A stretch of DNA of 55,712 nt from Anaerotignum sp. (GTDB taxonomy: Bacteria; Bacillota; Clostridia; Lachnospirales; Anaerotignaceae). Shown piece by piece: positions 43,402-51,904 of the stretch (its first letter is position 1; each line of letters begins with the position of its first letter). The stretch spans positions 1 through 55,712 of the forward strand of contig JAHHTW010000012.1 of assembly GCA_020024265.1 (NCBI GenBank), read 5' to 3'. The position numbers and the translations under genes are program-made. A model generated the notes under the pieces. The model did not search any database. It saw only the letters and a program-made list of their open reading frames with translations, and had not been told where the DNA came from.

Positions 43402-44949
43402 ATGGATTTGAAAGAGGAATTATTTGCGTATTTCATTGGTGGATACGAACAATATTATGCGCATATGGACACGGCAGCCAAAAAGCAACTGCGCCAAATT
43501 GCCCCTATGGCATTTGCAAAATGGTATTACGCAACCATTATGCCGGAAACCATTTTGACACCGGTCAATATCATTGAGTCGTATACTTGCGGCAACGAAA
43601 AAACCGAAGATTATGAGCCGGTCTATACACTGCATATGCAAAAGGGCAAAAAAGGTACTGCAAAATATGTATGCAAAGAAGTAAGGTATGCAGTAGAAAA
43701 TCATCCCTTGGTAGCGGATCTCAAAACACTGGCAGCATTTTGCGATCCGGATTGTACTGTGGATGAAAGAGGCTGCTTTACCATAGAGGATGCCCAAAAG
43801 ATATTGCCCAAGCTTGCATTTGAGGATTTATATTATATCGAATATTTGATGCTTTTGGCACAGCAGATGGGGCTTGTGGAGCCTGCACCTGCCATACATA
43901 CATACAAAATGCGCAAGGGACACAAGCTGGATGCATTTTTGCAAAAGGATGCCAAGCAGCAAATGCAGGATTTACTATGGGCAGGCTGCGCATTGGCAGC
44001 GGAGCGTCTGACGGAGGCCTTGGATTTGGATGAAGGAATGGTGGATGCTGCATTTTTCCATCATTACTTAGAAGATCATCAATCGACAGACGTTTTCTTT
44101 TTGGACTTTTTTGCACTTTTAGATGTAAATTTGGAAAACGTATGGCATAAGGATATGGAAGAAATGACGGAGGAAGATCATGCACTGATGTCCTCCTTCT
44201 TATTCTTGGGATTGGTAACGGACAAATGGTTTTTCCTACCTATGGGACTTTTTTTTCATGTAATACGCCCAATGTATTTCATGCCATTTTCGTTTTCCAA
44301 AACCATCAACAGTATGGCTTCTTTGATTGCCATGGGACAAAATCCCATGCGTGAGATTTTGACACCGCCCAGCTATTACAGCTTGAGTATATTGGGCAGA
44401 GAACTGACCGCAAAGGAGGAACTATCCCCCAATATGCAGGGAATGCCCAATGTAGATGACAAGGAAGAAATGATTCGTGCAGTGGAAATGCAGCTGCATT
44501 TGATGACATATGAACAGGTGGTACAGAAAAACAAACCGCCACAGGTGATACAGATGCGTGTGTATTTGGACAAAAGCCCATTGATGTGGAAGGAAGTGGA
44601 GATTCCTTTACAGTTTTCACTGGATTTATGGTGTCATGATATTGCGATGGCATTTGGAATGGAAGATGTGGAGGACTACATATTATCTGTTCCCAATGCG
44701 GATGGGGTTATGGTCAAATATGGACCAGATGGCTCCAAAAAGACATTTCGCAAGGTAACAAATATGACAATTGCAATGCTTGAACCAAGGGAAAATGATC
44801 AATGGCATATGCATATGGAAAGCGGCAATCTCACCATTGAGGTGCTGGAACTGATGGAAGGGGATGCATACCGCATGTATCCACGCATATACAAGCAGAG
44901 TAAAAAAATTACGGAGTGGGAAAAAGGCTTTGACCAAGACCATTTTTGA
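43402..44949 (+). CDS. Hypothetical protein with pRiA4b ORF3-like C-terminal domain
   Basis: 515 residues, soluble. I do not recognise residues 1-360, which are helical with several aromatic-rich stretches and no membrane segment. From about residue 375 the sequence resembles the plasmid pRiA4b ORF-3-like fold: QMRVYLDKSPLMWKEVEIP, then SLDLWCHDIAMAFGMED, where the family shows a strand with xPxIWRRxxVP and then a helix ending in a W/MGWxD-like motif. That domain's function is unknown. The start has AGGAGGGC 6-7 nt upstream. It has its own 360-nt upstream region with no clear promoter, and is followed by an aminotransferase gene after 76 nt. Confidence 0.7.
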   Translation: MDLKEELFAYFIGGYEQYYAHMDTAAKKQLRQIAPMAFAKWYYATIMPETILTPVNIIESYTCGNEKTEDYEPVYTLHMQKGKKGTAKYVCKEVRYAVENHPLVADLKTLAAFCDPDCTVDERGCFTIEDAQKILPKLAFEDLYYIEYLMLLAQQMGLVEPAPAIHTYKMRKGHKLDAFLQKDAKQQMQDLLWAGCALAAERLTEALDLDEGMVDAAFFHHYLEDHQSTDVFFLDFFALLDVNLENVWHKDMEEMTEEDHALMSSFLFLGLVTDKWFFLPMGLFFHVIRPMYFMPFSFSKTINSMASLIAMGQNPMREILTPPSYYSLSILGRELTAKEELSPNMQGMPNVDDKEEMIRAVEMQLHLMTYEQVVQKNKPPQVIQMRVYLDKSPLMWKEVEIPLQFSLDLWCHDIAMAFGMEDVEDYILSVPNADGVMVKYGPDGSKKTFRKVTNMTIAMLEPRENDQWHMHMESGNLTIEVLELMEGDAYRMYPRIYKQSKKITEWEKGFDQDHF

Positions 44950-45025
44950 GCATACAATAAACAAAGACGATGTTCGTTTTGTAATACGAAAAGAATCAGT
45001 ACATCCGTAAAGAGGGGGAACAATC

Positions 45026-46129
45026 ATGGAAAAACAACCTTTGATGCATCAGCATGGTGGGGATTTAGATGCCATAGAAGCAAAATACGGTATTGCAAAA
45101 AATGAGCTGAAAGACTTCAGCGGCAACATCAATCCGTTGGGCTTCCCGCCAACTGCACAAAAGGAATTGGCAAAGCACCTGGAAATCATTGCAACCTATC
45201 CGGATAAACGGTATACTGCACTGAGAAAAGCCATTGCAGATTATACAGGGGCAAGTATGGAGCATATTGTGGTGGGCAATGGTTCCACAGAGTTGATTGG
45301 TACATTTATCAAGACAGTCAATGCACAAAAAAGCATGATTTTAGGCCCTGCATATAGTGAATACGAAAGAGAAGTTTCTTTGACGGGTGGCAGTTTTACA
45401 TATTTTCCATTGCGTCCGGAGGATGATTTTGTCATTGATTTGCAGGGTCTTTTGCAGGCATTGACACCGGATATTGGAATGTTTGTCATATGCAATCCGA
45501 ACAATCCCACAGGCTCGGCACTGACATGTGAGCAGCTGCGTCAAATTTTGATGCATTGTAAGCAGATTGGTGCTTCGGTGATGATTGATGAAACCTATAT
45601 TGAATTTGCAGACAATTTGGACGAGATTTGCGCCATTGCGCTGGTAGCGGAATTTGATAATCTGTTTGTCATTCGGGGAACATCCAAATTTTTTGCCGCA
45701 CCAGGGCTGCGGCTGGGTTATGGGGTATCCTCCAATGCAGCATTCTTAAATCGGCTGAAAACAAATCAAGACCCATGGAGTGTAAACAGCTTGGCGGCAT
45801 TTGCAGGGCTTCATATGTTTGCAGACCATGCATTCCATGAAAAAACAAAACAACTGATTTCACACGAACGCCAAAAAGCATTGGATACCATGAAGGATTG
45901 GAAGCACATCAAGGCTTATCCGTCTTGCGCAAATTTCATACTGCTGAAGCTTTTGACAAACCGTATCTCCGCAGCAGAGATTTTTGAGCGATTGATTCGG
46001 AAAAAAATGCTCATTCGTGATGCTTCCAGCTTTACATTTTTGGATGATAGATTTTTGCGTTTTTGTATTTTGAGTCCGGAGGACAACGCAGCACTTTTGG
46101 AAGAATTGAAAAAATTGGAAACAATCTAA
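45026..46129 (+). CDS. PLP-dependent aminotransferase, CobD/HisC-like
   Basis: 367 residues of fold-type I. The N-terminus MHQHGGDLDAIEAKYG and DFSGNINPLG resembles threonine-phosphate decarboxylase CobD, which shares its fold with histidinol-phosphate aminotransferase HisC. The PLP-binding features are present: ICNPNNPTGS (Asn), DETYIEF (Asp), and the Schiff-base Lys in RGTSKFFAAPGLRLGYG. No cobalamin or histidine genes adjoin it, so whether it decarboxylates threonine phosphate or transaminates another amino acid is not decided. GAGGGGG precedes the start. Confidence 0.88.
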   Translation: MEKQPLMHQHGGDLDAIEAKYGIAKNELKDFSGNINPLGFPPTAQKELAKHLEIIATYPDKRYTALRKAIADYTGASMEHIVVGNGSTELIGTFIKTVNAQKSMILGPAYSEYEREVSLTGGSFTYFPLRPEDDFVIDLQGLLQALTPDIGMFVICNPNNPTGSALTCEQLRQILMHCKQIGASVMIDETYIEFADNLDEICAIALVAEFDNLFVIRGTSKFFAAPGLRLGYGVSSNAAFLNRLKTNQDPWSVNSLAAFAGLHMFADHAFHEKTKQLISHERQKALDTMKDWKHIKAYPSCANFILLKLLTNRISAAEIFERLIRKKMLIRDASSFTFLDDRFLRFCILSPEDNAALLEELKKLETI

Positions 46130-46261
46130 AACATACAGTATTTTCCTTTTCACACAACACAAGTACCACAATCCAAGTCAAAAACTGTTATCATTATTTT
46201 CTCAAAAAGCGTATATGCTAAGCATGAAAAATGAGAAAAACAGTTTTGCGAGGTGAGGGCT

Positions 46262-46642
46262 ATGGATGGGAAAATCAGCTATCATACGCTGTGCAGTTAT
46301 TTTTCACAGCTGCGCCAAACACTGATGCAGTGGGAGAGAGAAAAGGAAAAGAATGTATTTTTTTTGAACAATCGTGCATGGTATCTCTATATGGCACAAA
46401 AGCATTGCGGCAGAAAAACTGTCGCACAGGTATTGGAGGATATGCGTTGTTGTATGCCGTTGGCATTGACGAGGGAGAGCATTTGCCGCTTGTGGCTATC
46501 CGGCGCAGAGGCAGTTGCGCTTGCAGAAAGCAGCAAAGCGGATTTTCTGCTTTTGTTGTGTTATGCCAAAACGGATGAGACGCTGTGGCAGTCACTTTTG
46601 GAAATTTGTGATGGCTTGCGTCGGAGAAGTACAGGGGCATGA
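46262..46642 (+). CDS. Small hypothetical protein
   Basis: 126 residues, soluble, helical, with several Trp and Cys residues (QWEREKEKN, YLYMAQKHCGRKTVAQVLEDM, SICRLWLSGAEAV). The Ser/Thr-rich turn followed by a helix near the middle could be a helix-turn-helix, but this is not convincing. The start has GAGGTGAGGG upstream. The neighbours are an aminotransferase gene 132 nt upstream and a radical SAM gene downstream beyond a hairpin. No family recognised. Confidence 0.65.
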   Translation: MDGKISYHTLCSYFSQLRQTLMQWEREKEKNVFFLNNRAWYLYMAQKHCGRKTVAQVLEDMRCCMPLALTRESICRLWLSGAEAVALAESSKADFLLLLCYAKTDETLWQSLLEICDGLRRRSTGA

Positions 46643-46655
46643 TCAAAAATAAAGC

Positions 46656-46695
46656 AACAGGACTTTTTTCAATTTGAAAAAGTCCTGTTTGTCTT
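46656..46695 (+). terminator. Hairpin terminator upstream of the radical SAM gene
   Basis: Near-perfect stem AACAGGACTTTTTTCAA/TTGAAAAAGTCCTGTT, then a T-rich stretch. It partly overlaps the region just ahead of the radical SAM ribosome binding site (GAGAAAGGA). Confidence 0.7.
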
Positions 46696-46713
46696 TGAGA
46701 AAGGACATTTTCC

Positions 46714-47628
46714 ATGAATGAAAAACCGTACTATGATTTGAATACATATTATCGCCGGATTTTTGGTGAGAAAACAGCCAAAATTTCTTTGGACGGTGGG
46801 TTTTCCTGCCCCAATCGGGATGGAAGAAGGGGAAGGGGCGGCTGTGTGTTTTGCTCTGCCGGAGGTTCCGGAGATTTTGCAGAAAGCGCTTCGCTTTCCA
46901 TCGCACAACAGATTGCCAGAGGAAAAGCACAGACGGCGGCAAAATGGGACAATCCCAAATATATTGCATATTTTCAGGCATTTACAGGAACATATGCACC
47001 GGCTTTTGTACTGCGTGCAAAATATGAGCAGGCATTGGCGCAAGATGGCATTGTTGGCATGTCGATTGCCACAAGACCGGATTGTCTGGAGGATGAGGTG
47101 GTGGCACTTTTGGCAGAGATCAACACCAAAACAAAGCTTTGGGTGGAGCTGGGGCTACAGACGGCAAACGAGGAAACGGCACGCAAAATCCGTCGGGGAT
47201 ATGACAATGCTGTATTTGCAGATGCAGTCAGGCGGCTGCATGAAAACGGCATCGCTGTTGTGGTACATACGATATTGGGATTGCCCGGAGAAAGTCATAC
47301 GGATGTACTGGAAACGATTGCATATTTGAACCGTTTTCCCATTGACGGGATCAAGATGCAGCTGATGCATGTACTGGAGCATACCGATCTGGCACAATGG
47401 TATCGCAAGGGGGCGTATACACCCATGGAACAGGCAGAATATATTGACTTGGTATGTGACTGTATTGCACACCTCAGAAAGGATATTGTCATACACCGCC
47501 TGACAGGGGATGGTGACAAGAAAATACTGCTTGCGCCAAAATGGAGTATGAACAAGCGCCATGTACTCAATGCATTACATCGCAGGCTTCGGGAACGAGG
47601 AATTTTTCAGGGATGCAGTCTGTCATAA
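46714..47628 (+). CDS. Radical SAM protein, TIGR01212/YtqA type
   Basis: 304 residues. The [4Fe-4S] cluster ligands follow the unusual spacing of this family, CPNRDGRRGRGGCVFC (C-x11-C-x2-C, about residues 32-47). SIATRPDCL, WVELGLQ, GLPGESHTDVLETI and MKLQLMHVL-like segments are also family marks. The B. subtilis homologue YtqA has been linked to modification of the wobble uridine side chain of tRNA, together with the methyltransferase YtqB. No ytqB neighbour is seen here. The start is ATG 46714, with AAAGGA upstream. Confidence 0.92.
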   Translation: MNEKPYYDLNTYYRRIFGEKTAKISLDGGFSCPNRDGRRGRGGCVFCSAGGSGDFAESASLSIAQQIARGKAQTAAKWDNPKYIAYFQAFTGTYAPAFVLRAKYEQALAQDGIVGMSIATRPDCLEDEVVALLAEINTKTKLWVELGLQTANEETARKIRRGYDNAVFADAVRRLHENGIAVVVHTILGLPGESHTDVLETIAYLNRFPIDGIKMQLMHVLEHTDLAQWYRKGAYTPMEQAEYIDLVCDCIAHLRKDIVIHRLTGDGDKKILLAPKWSMNKRHVLNALHRRLRERGIFQGCSLS

Positions 47629-47791
47629 AAATGCCTTTCTTCTCCAAAAAAATAAAAAATTGCTTAAAAAAAGAAAAGGAAGGTTTCGGAAATAAAAAAA
47701 CTACAATGATTTTTTGATTTCCTTGTTTTTTCTTACGTGGAAATATGATATGATAATAAACAAGTAGAAACAGGTGAGAGGAGGATGGTTC

Positions 47792-48403
47792 ATGTTCGAT
47801 GAATCGAGCAGAGAGCTGGCTGAACATAAATTGATTATACTGTATATGCTGCAAAAAATGGGCATTGCGCTATCAAACAGTGAAATTTGTCAATTTCTTT
47901 TGGAAAAAAATTATATGACATATTTTGCAGTACAGCAATATTTGGCAGAACTGGTAGATGCCAAGTGGCTGGACAAAACAAGAGAACGAAACAGCACTCT
48001 ATATACACTCACCGACGAGGGAGAAGAAACAGTGAATTTTTTTCTCAATCATATTTCAGAGCAGGCGAAAAATGAAATCAATACATATGTACAGGAAAAT
48101 CAAAAACGCATTCGTGCGGAGTATGCGGTTACTGCAAATTATTTTCCGGAAATCAATGACGATTTTCTCGTAAAGTGTGGGCTGAATGATGATGATGGGA
48201 ATGTACTGATGGAAATTAGCGTATCTGTGGTTTCCAAAGCACAGGCATTGGCGATTTGTCGCAACTGGCGGAAAAATGTCAGCCACATCTATGGTGCGGT
48301 TTTGACTGATCTGCTGAAAGATACAGAAGCACAAACACAGGAGTTTAAGGCAAAGCCCGAAAACTTTCCGGCACCCGTCACAGAACCCTTGGACGAAGGA
48401 TAA
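47792..48403 (+). CDS. DUF4364 family protein (winged-helix-like)
   Basis: 203 residues. It starts MFDESSRELAEHKLIILY and has a winged-helix-like N-terminal domain (ALSNSEICQFLLEKNYMTYFAVQQYLAEL, then TLYTLTDEGEETVNFF), with an alpha/beta C-terminal part. DUF4364 is widespread in Clostridia; its role is unknown, and the fold suggests a PadR-like regulator. The start has GAGGAGG 7 nt upstream. It is monocistronic, closed by a strong terminator. Confidence 0.9.
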   Translation: MFDESSRELAEHKLIILYMLQKMGIALSNSEICQFLLEKNYMTYFAVQQYLAELVDAKWLDKTRERNSTLYTLTDEGEETVNFFLNHISEQAKNEINTYVQENQKRIRAEYAVTANYFPEINDDFLVKCGLNDDDGNVLMEISVSVVSKAQALAICRNWRKNVSHIYGAVLTDLLKDTEAQTQEFKAKPENFPAPVTEPLDEG

Positions 48404-48412
48404 AGGGTTGTA

Positions 48413-48456
48413 CAAAAAGCTGAAAAAGCAAACAACAGACTTTTTCAGCTTTTTCT
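48413..48456 (+). terminator. Terminator of the DUF4364 gene
   Basis: Perfect stem AAAAAGCTGAAAAAG/CTTTTTCAGCTTTTT with an 11-nt loop. Confidence 0.92.
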
Positions 48457-48581
48457 GTTGCATGTGACAGAAAAAGAAAGACATACAAAAAGTGCAGAAA
48501 AGAAGGGCTTGGCATGGTTGATACAGAATGGTAAAAATATACAAATCAACAGAGGAAATATGACAGAAAGGAGGAATGCAG

Positions 48582-49478
48582 ATGCTGCAAGAGGATCTCT
48601 ATACACAAAAAGAACCAAAGCAGTTGGAACTGAGATTGCATGGGACATCCGATTTTCCATGCGGCAGCTACGAAATCAGACTGGGGACGGAGGCTTCGGA
48701 AGGGATTGCATGGCACTGGCACGAGGAAACAGAGTTGGTATATGTGGCAGAGGGCGAAGTGGAGCTGCTTTTGCCGGATTTGACATGGAAACTCTCTGTA
48801 GGAGAGGGCGCTTTTATTCATGCCAATGTGCCACACAGCATGATTTCGGTTGCAGGCAACGCAAAGATTCGCTATATTATGTTTCATACAGACCTAATTG
48901 CAGGCAATCGGGAATCTGTGTTCCAAAAAAAATATATTATGCCGCTGATGTCACAAGGCAGCCCGAAGGGCATACTGCTGAGCAGAGATTTGGATTGGGA
49001 AAAAAATATTCTGCAAATGATGCAAAAGACACAAACTGCATTAGAGGAAAAACAGGATGGATACGAGTGGGAAGCACGTCAGATGCTCTCACAAATATGG
49101 TTTTGCCTATACCGCCATTATCATAATACGGCAGGAGGCAAAAGCCCAAAACGCATGGATGAAGAACGCCTGCACAAAATGCTTGCCTTAATCGAACAAG
49201 ATTACAGCAAACCACTGGATTTGGCGCAGATTGCAGCGGCAGCTGATATTGGCGAGAGAGAATGCTTACGCTGTTTCCAGCGTACAGTGGGAACATCGCC
49301 TTTGCAATATCTTTTGCGCTACCGCATCACACAGGCATCCATTATGCTGCGGGAAACGACACTGCCCATTGCAGAAATTGGCTTACGCTGTGGTTTTGAC
49401 AGCCCAAGCCATTTTGCACAGACATTCCGAAAGTATTTTTCCATTACACCAAGCGTATATCGCAAGAGCAGAAATTGA
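48582..49478 (+). CDS. AraC family transcriptional regulator
   Basis: 298 residues. An N-terminal cupin-type sensing domain (about 20-130: HWHEETELVYVAEGEVELLL, GEGAFIHANVPHS) is joined to a C-terminal pair of AraC helix-turn-helix motifs (about 200-298: LDLAQIAAAADIGERECLRCFQ, then the signature IAEIGLRCGFDSPSHFAQTFRKYF). ATG 48582 is chosen because AGGAGG stands 7 nt upstream; ATG 48576 is too close. It heads a tightly packed cluster of four further genes and is the likely activator of that cluster. Confidence 0.94.
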   Translation: MLQEDLYTQKEPKQLELRLHGTSDFPCGSYEIRLGTEASEGIAWHWHEETELVYVAEGEVELLLPDLTWKLSVGEGAFIHANVPHSMISVAGNAKIRYIMFHTDLIAGNRESVFQKKYIMPLMSQGSPKGILLSRDLDWEKNILQMMQKTQTALEEKQDGYEWEARQMLSQIWFCLYRHYHNTAGGKSPKRMDEERLHKMLALIEQDYSKPLDLAQIAAAADIGERECLRCFQRTVGTSPLQYLLRYRITQASIMLRETTLPIAEIGLRCGFDSPSHFAQTFRKYFSITPSVYRKSRN

Positions 49479-49492
49479 GGGCATGACGGCAT

Positions 49493-49684
49493 ATGATGAG
49501 AATATGGCAATTGGCAATGGTACTATTTGCAGCAATGATGTTTTTTTATCCCAAAGCAATCTGGAAGGTGTTTTATGGGAATATGGCAAAAGAAGAAATG
49601 CCAAAGGCGTGGCTTTTGGCTGCATACCGCATCACAGGTGGATTGGTGCTTGCGGTACTTTTGCTACGGGCAGTCAGGATGTAA
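49493..49684 (+). CDS. Small two-helix membrane protein (DUF6199-like)
   Basis: 63 residues: a hydrophobic N-terminal helix (about 4-24), a short polar loop (GNMAKEEMPK), and a second hydrophobic helix (about 40-62, LAAYRITGGLVLAVLLL). The layout PK-x-W-K-V...R-I-x-G-G resembles the small DUF6199-type membrane proteins. It starts 14 nt after the AraC stop and ends 13 nt before the hydrolase start, so it fills the gap exactly. Its ribosome binding site (GAGGGC, about 10 nt upstream) is weak. Confidence 0.6.
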   Translation: MMRIWQLAMVLFAAMMFFYPKAIWKVFYGNMAKEEMPKAWLLAAYRITGGLVLAVLLLRAVRM

Positions 49685-49697
49685 GGAGTGTAAGCGT

Positions 49698-50636
49698 ATG
49701 GCAATCAATCAGGTAATGCTGGCAGCACTGCGTGCGCTGTCTGATCGCAGCTGGGATGTGAAAAAAACATACAAAATAAAACGCAGACTGGAAAATATAC
49801 ATGTGACAAAGGTTTCTCCGAAAAAACAATTGTTTCAGGACTGGCGTGTGCCAAAGGGCGAAAGCAGTGTTCCGATACGGATTTTTTATCCGGATGCGCA
49901 AGAAAGATTAAAAGCGCCTGTGATACTCTTTTTCCACGGTGGCGGCTGGGTTGTGGGGGATATTGACAGCTATACAAGGGTATGCAATACCATTGCAAAA
50001 ACACTACAGATGATTGTAATTTCCGTGAACTACCGTTTGGCACCAGAGCATAAATTTCCGGCAGGGCTACAGGACTGCTACCATGTAGCCAAAATGCTTT
50101 ATTGTGCAGGCTTTCCATTGGCAGCCAAACCGGAGGAGATTGTATTGATGGGGGATTCCGCAGGCGGAAACCTTGCAGCAGCGGTATCCCAGATGGCAAG
50201 GGATACAGGGGATTTTGCAGTCAAACAGCAGATTTTGCTCTATCCCGCCACATACTACGACCACACAGAAGCATCGCCCTTTGCATCTGTTGTGGAAAAC
50301 GGAACAGATTATTTACTGACTGCAAAGCGTGTCTGTGATTATATGGCGCTTTATCGTGCTTCTCCCAAGGATTTGCAAAATCCATATTTTGCACCGCTTT
50401 TGGCAGAGGATTTTTCCAATCAGCCAAGAACACTGATTTTGACAGCGGAGTATGACCCTTTGCGGGATGAAGGCGAGGCATATGGCGCAGAGCTGCGTAA
50501 GGCGGGAAATGATGTGACGGTGGTACGTATGGTGGATGCATTGCATGGATATTTTGCACTGCCAAAGAAATTTGAGGTGGTACAGGAAAGCTATCATTGG
50601 ATCGAACAATTTTTGAAAGAGGTGCGGAAGGCTTGA
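49698..50636 (+). CDS. Alpha/beta hydrolase (hormone-sensitive-lipase family esterase)
   Basis: 312 residues. The oxyanion-hole motif HGGGW is at residues 80-84, and the nucleophile is Ser154 in GDSAGG. The acid is likely Asp in AEYDPLRDEG, and the histidine is in DALHGYFAL near the C-terminus: a complete triad of the HSL/Abhydrolase_3 family. It has no signal peptide. Substrates of this family are carboxylic esters of short or medium acyl chains. ATG 49698 follows AAGGAG at 9 nt. The stop overlaps the TTG start of the acyltransferase gene. Confidence 0.92.
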   Translation: MAINQVMLAALRALSDRSWDVKKTYKIKRRLENIHVTKVSPKKQLFQDWRVPKGESSVPIRIFYPDAQERLKAPVILFFHGGGWVVGDIDSYTRVCNTIAKTLQMIVISVNYRLAPEHKFPAGLQDCYHVAKMLYCAGFPLAAKPEEIVLMGDSAGGNLAAAVSQMARDTGDFAVKQQILLYPATYYDHTEASPFASVVENGTDYLLTAKRVCDYMALYRASPKDLQNPYFAPLLAEDFSNQPRTLILTAEYDPLRDEGEAYGAELRKAGNDVTVVRMVDALHGYFALPKKFEVVQESYHWIEQFLKEVRKA

Positions 50637-51904
50637 AAAGACAAAGATTTCATTGGAGCAAGCTGGACAATGCCGCAAAAATATTTCCTTCGACATCGAC
50701 CAAGCAGGATACAAAGGTATTTCGTTTTATCTGTGAACTGACAGAAGCAATACAAGAGGAGTCGTTGCAGCAGGCGCTGCGCAAAACAATGGAGCTGTTC
50801 CCGTTGTATCATTGTACACTCAGACGTGGTCTGTTTTGGTATTTCTTTGAGGACAGCAGAACGCCGGCAAGGGTGCAAAAAGAACATTTGCCGCCATGTA
50901 CAGAGCTGTATCATCCGGACAGACACGGACTTCTGTTTTCGGTTACGTACTATGGCTGCCGCATCAATCTGGAGGTATTCCATTCCCTGACAGATGGTGC
51001 GGGGGCATTGGCATTTTTACGGCTTTTGGTATTTCATTACTTGGAAATCATACATCCGAATTTATCGAAAGCCAGAATGGAGATGAAGGATGATGTAGCG
51101 CTTTTGGAGCGTATGCGTGACAGCTTTGCACAGTATTATACAGGCAAGCATCCATACGATAAGAAAAAAGTGGCACGTGCCTACCATATCTCGGGCAGAA
51201 GGCTTCCGCAGCATCAGCTGCGGATTATAGAAGGAACGGTAAAGGTATCACAGGTTTTGAAGCTGGCACGTCAGTATGATACAACAGTCAGTGTCTTTCT
51301 TTGTGCATTGCTTTTGATGGCAATACAAAGCCAGATGAAGCAGCAGGATAAGAAAAAACCGGTCAATCTTTCTGTACCGGTAAACCTTCGGAATTATTTC
51401 CCCTCAAAGTCTGCAAGAAACTTTTTCTCCGTCATACTGGTGGGCTACCAATTCAAAGACAATCCGACATTGCCGGAAGTCATTGCAGCGGTAAAGGAAG
51501 GCTTTGCAAAAGAATTGACCATGGAAAAGGTAGAGGGACATTTCAATGAGCTTTGCGCCTTGGAGCATAATTTGCTAACCAGAATGATACCACTGATACT
51601 CAAGGACATCAGCCTAAAGGTGGCACACTGGCTCTCGGAACAGGAGGTGACAGCGGCGTTTTCCAATGTGGGACGTGTGGATATGCCAAAAATGATTGCA
51701 CCCTATATTCGGCAGTTCAGTCTGTTTTTGAGTACAAAACGTATGCAAGTCTGTCTTTGCTCCTATGGTGAGCGGCTAACCATGACATTTTCCACACCGT
51801 TTGTGGATACCGGTGTGCAGAGATATTTTTTTCGTATGCTGGCAGAAATGGGTGTGGATGTGGAAATTACCTCCAATGAAGACACAGGAGGGGATGCGCT
51901 ATGA
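50633..51904 (+). CDS. Condensation-type acyltransferase (alcohol acetyltransferase/WS-DGAT-like)
   Basis: 423 residues. The active-site motif HxxxDG is seen as His117-Ser-Leu-Thr-Asp121-Gly122, typical of the chloramphenicol acetyltransferase/condensation fold. N-terminal WSKLDNAAKIFPS, a SVPVNLRNYFPS segment and a late SNVGRVDMP strand match clostridial proteins annotated as alcohol acetyltransferase. Acyl donor and acceptor are unknown. The TTG start overlaps the hydrolase stop (TTGA), with GAGGTGCGG just upstream. A longer ATG frame from 50597 would overlap the hydrolase by 40 nt. The next gene starts within its stop (ATGA). Confidence 0.85.
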   Translation: MKRQRFHWSKLDNAAKIFPSTSTKQDTKVFRFICELTEAIQEESLQQALRKTMELFPLYHCTLRRGLFWYFFEDSRTPARVQKEHLPPCTELYHPDRHGLLFSVTYYGCRINLEVFHSLTDGAGALAFLRLLVFHYLEIIHPNLSKARMEMKDDVALLERMRDSFAQYYTGKHPYDKKKVARAYHISGRRLPQHQLRIIEGTVKVSQVLKLARQYDTTVSVFLCALLLMAIQSQMKQQDKKKPVNLSVPVNLRNYFPSKSARNFFSVILVGYQFKDNPTLPEVIAAVKEGFAKELTMEKVEGHFNELCALEHNLLTRMIPLILKDISLKVAHWLSEQEVTAAFSNVGRVDMPKMIAPYIRQFSLFLSTKRMQVCLCSYGERLTMTFSTPFVDTGVQRYFFRMLAEMGVDVEITSNEDTGGDAL

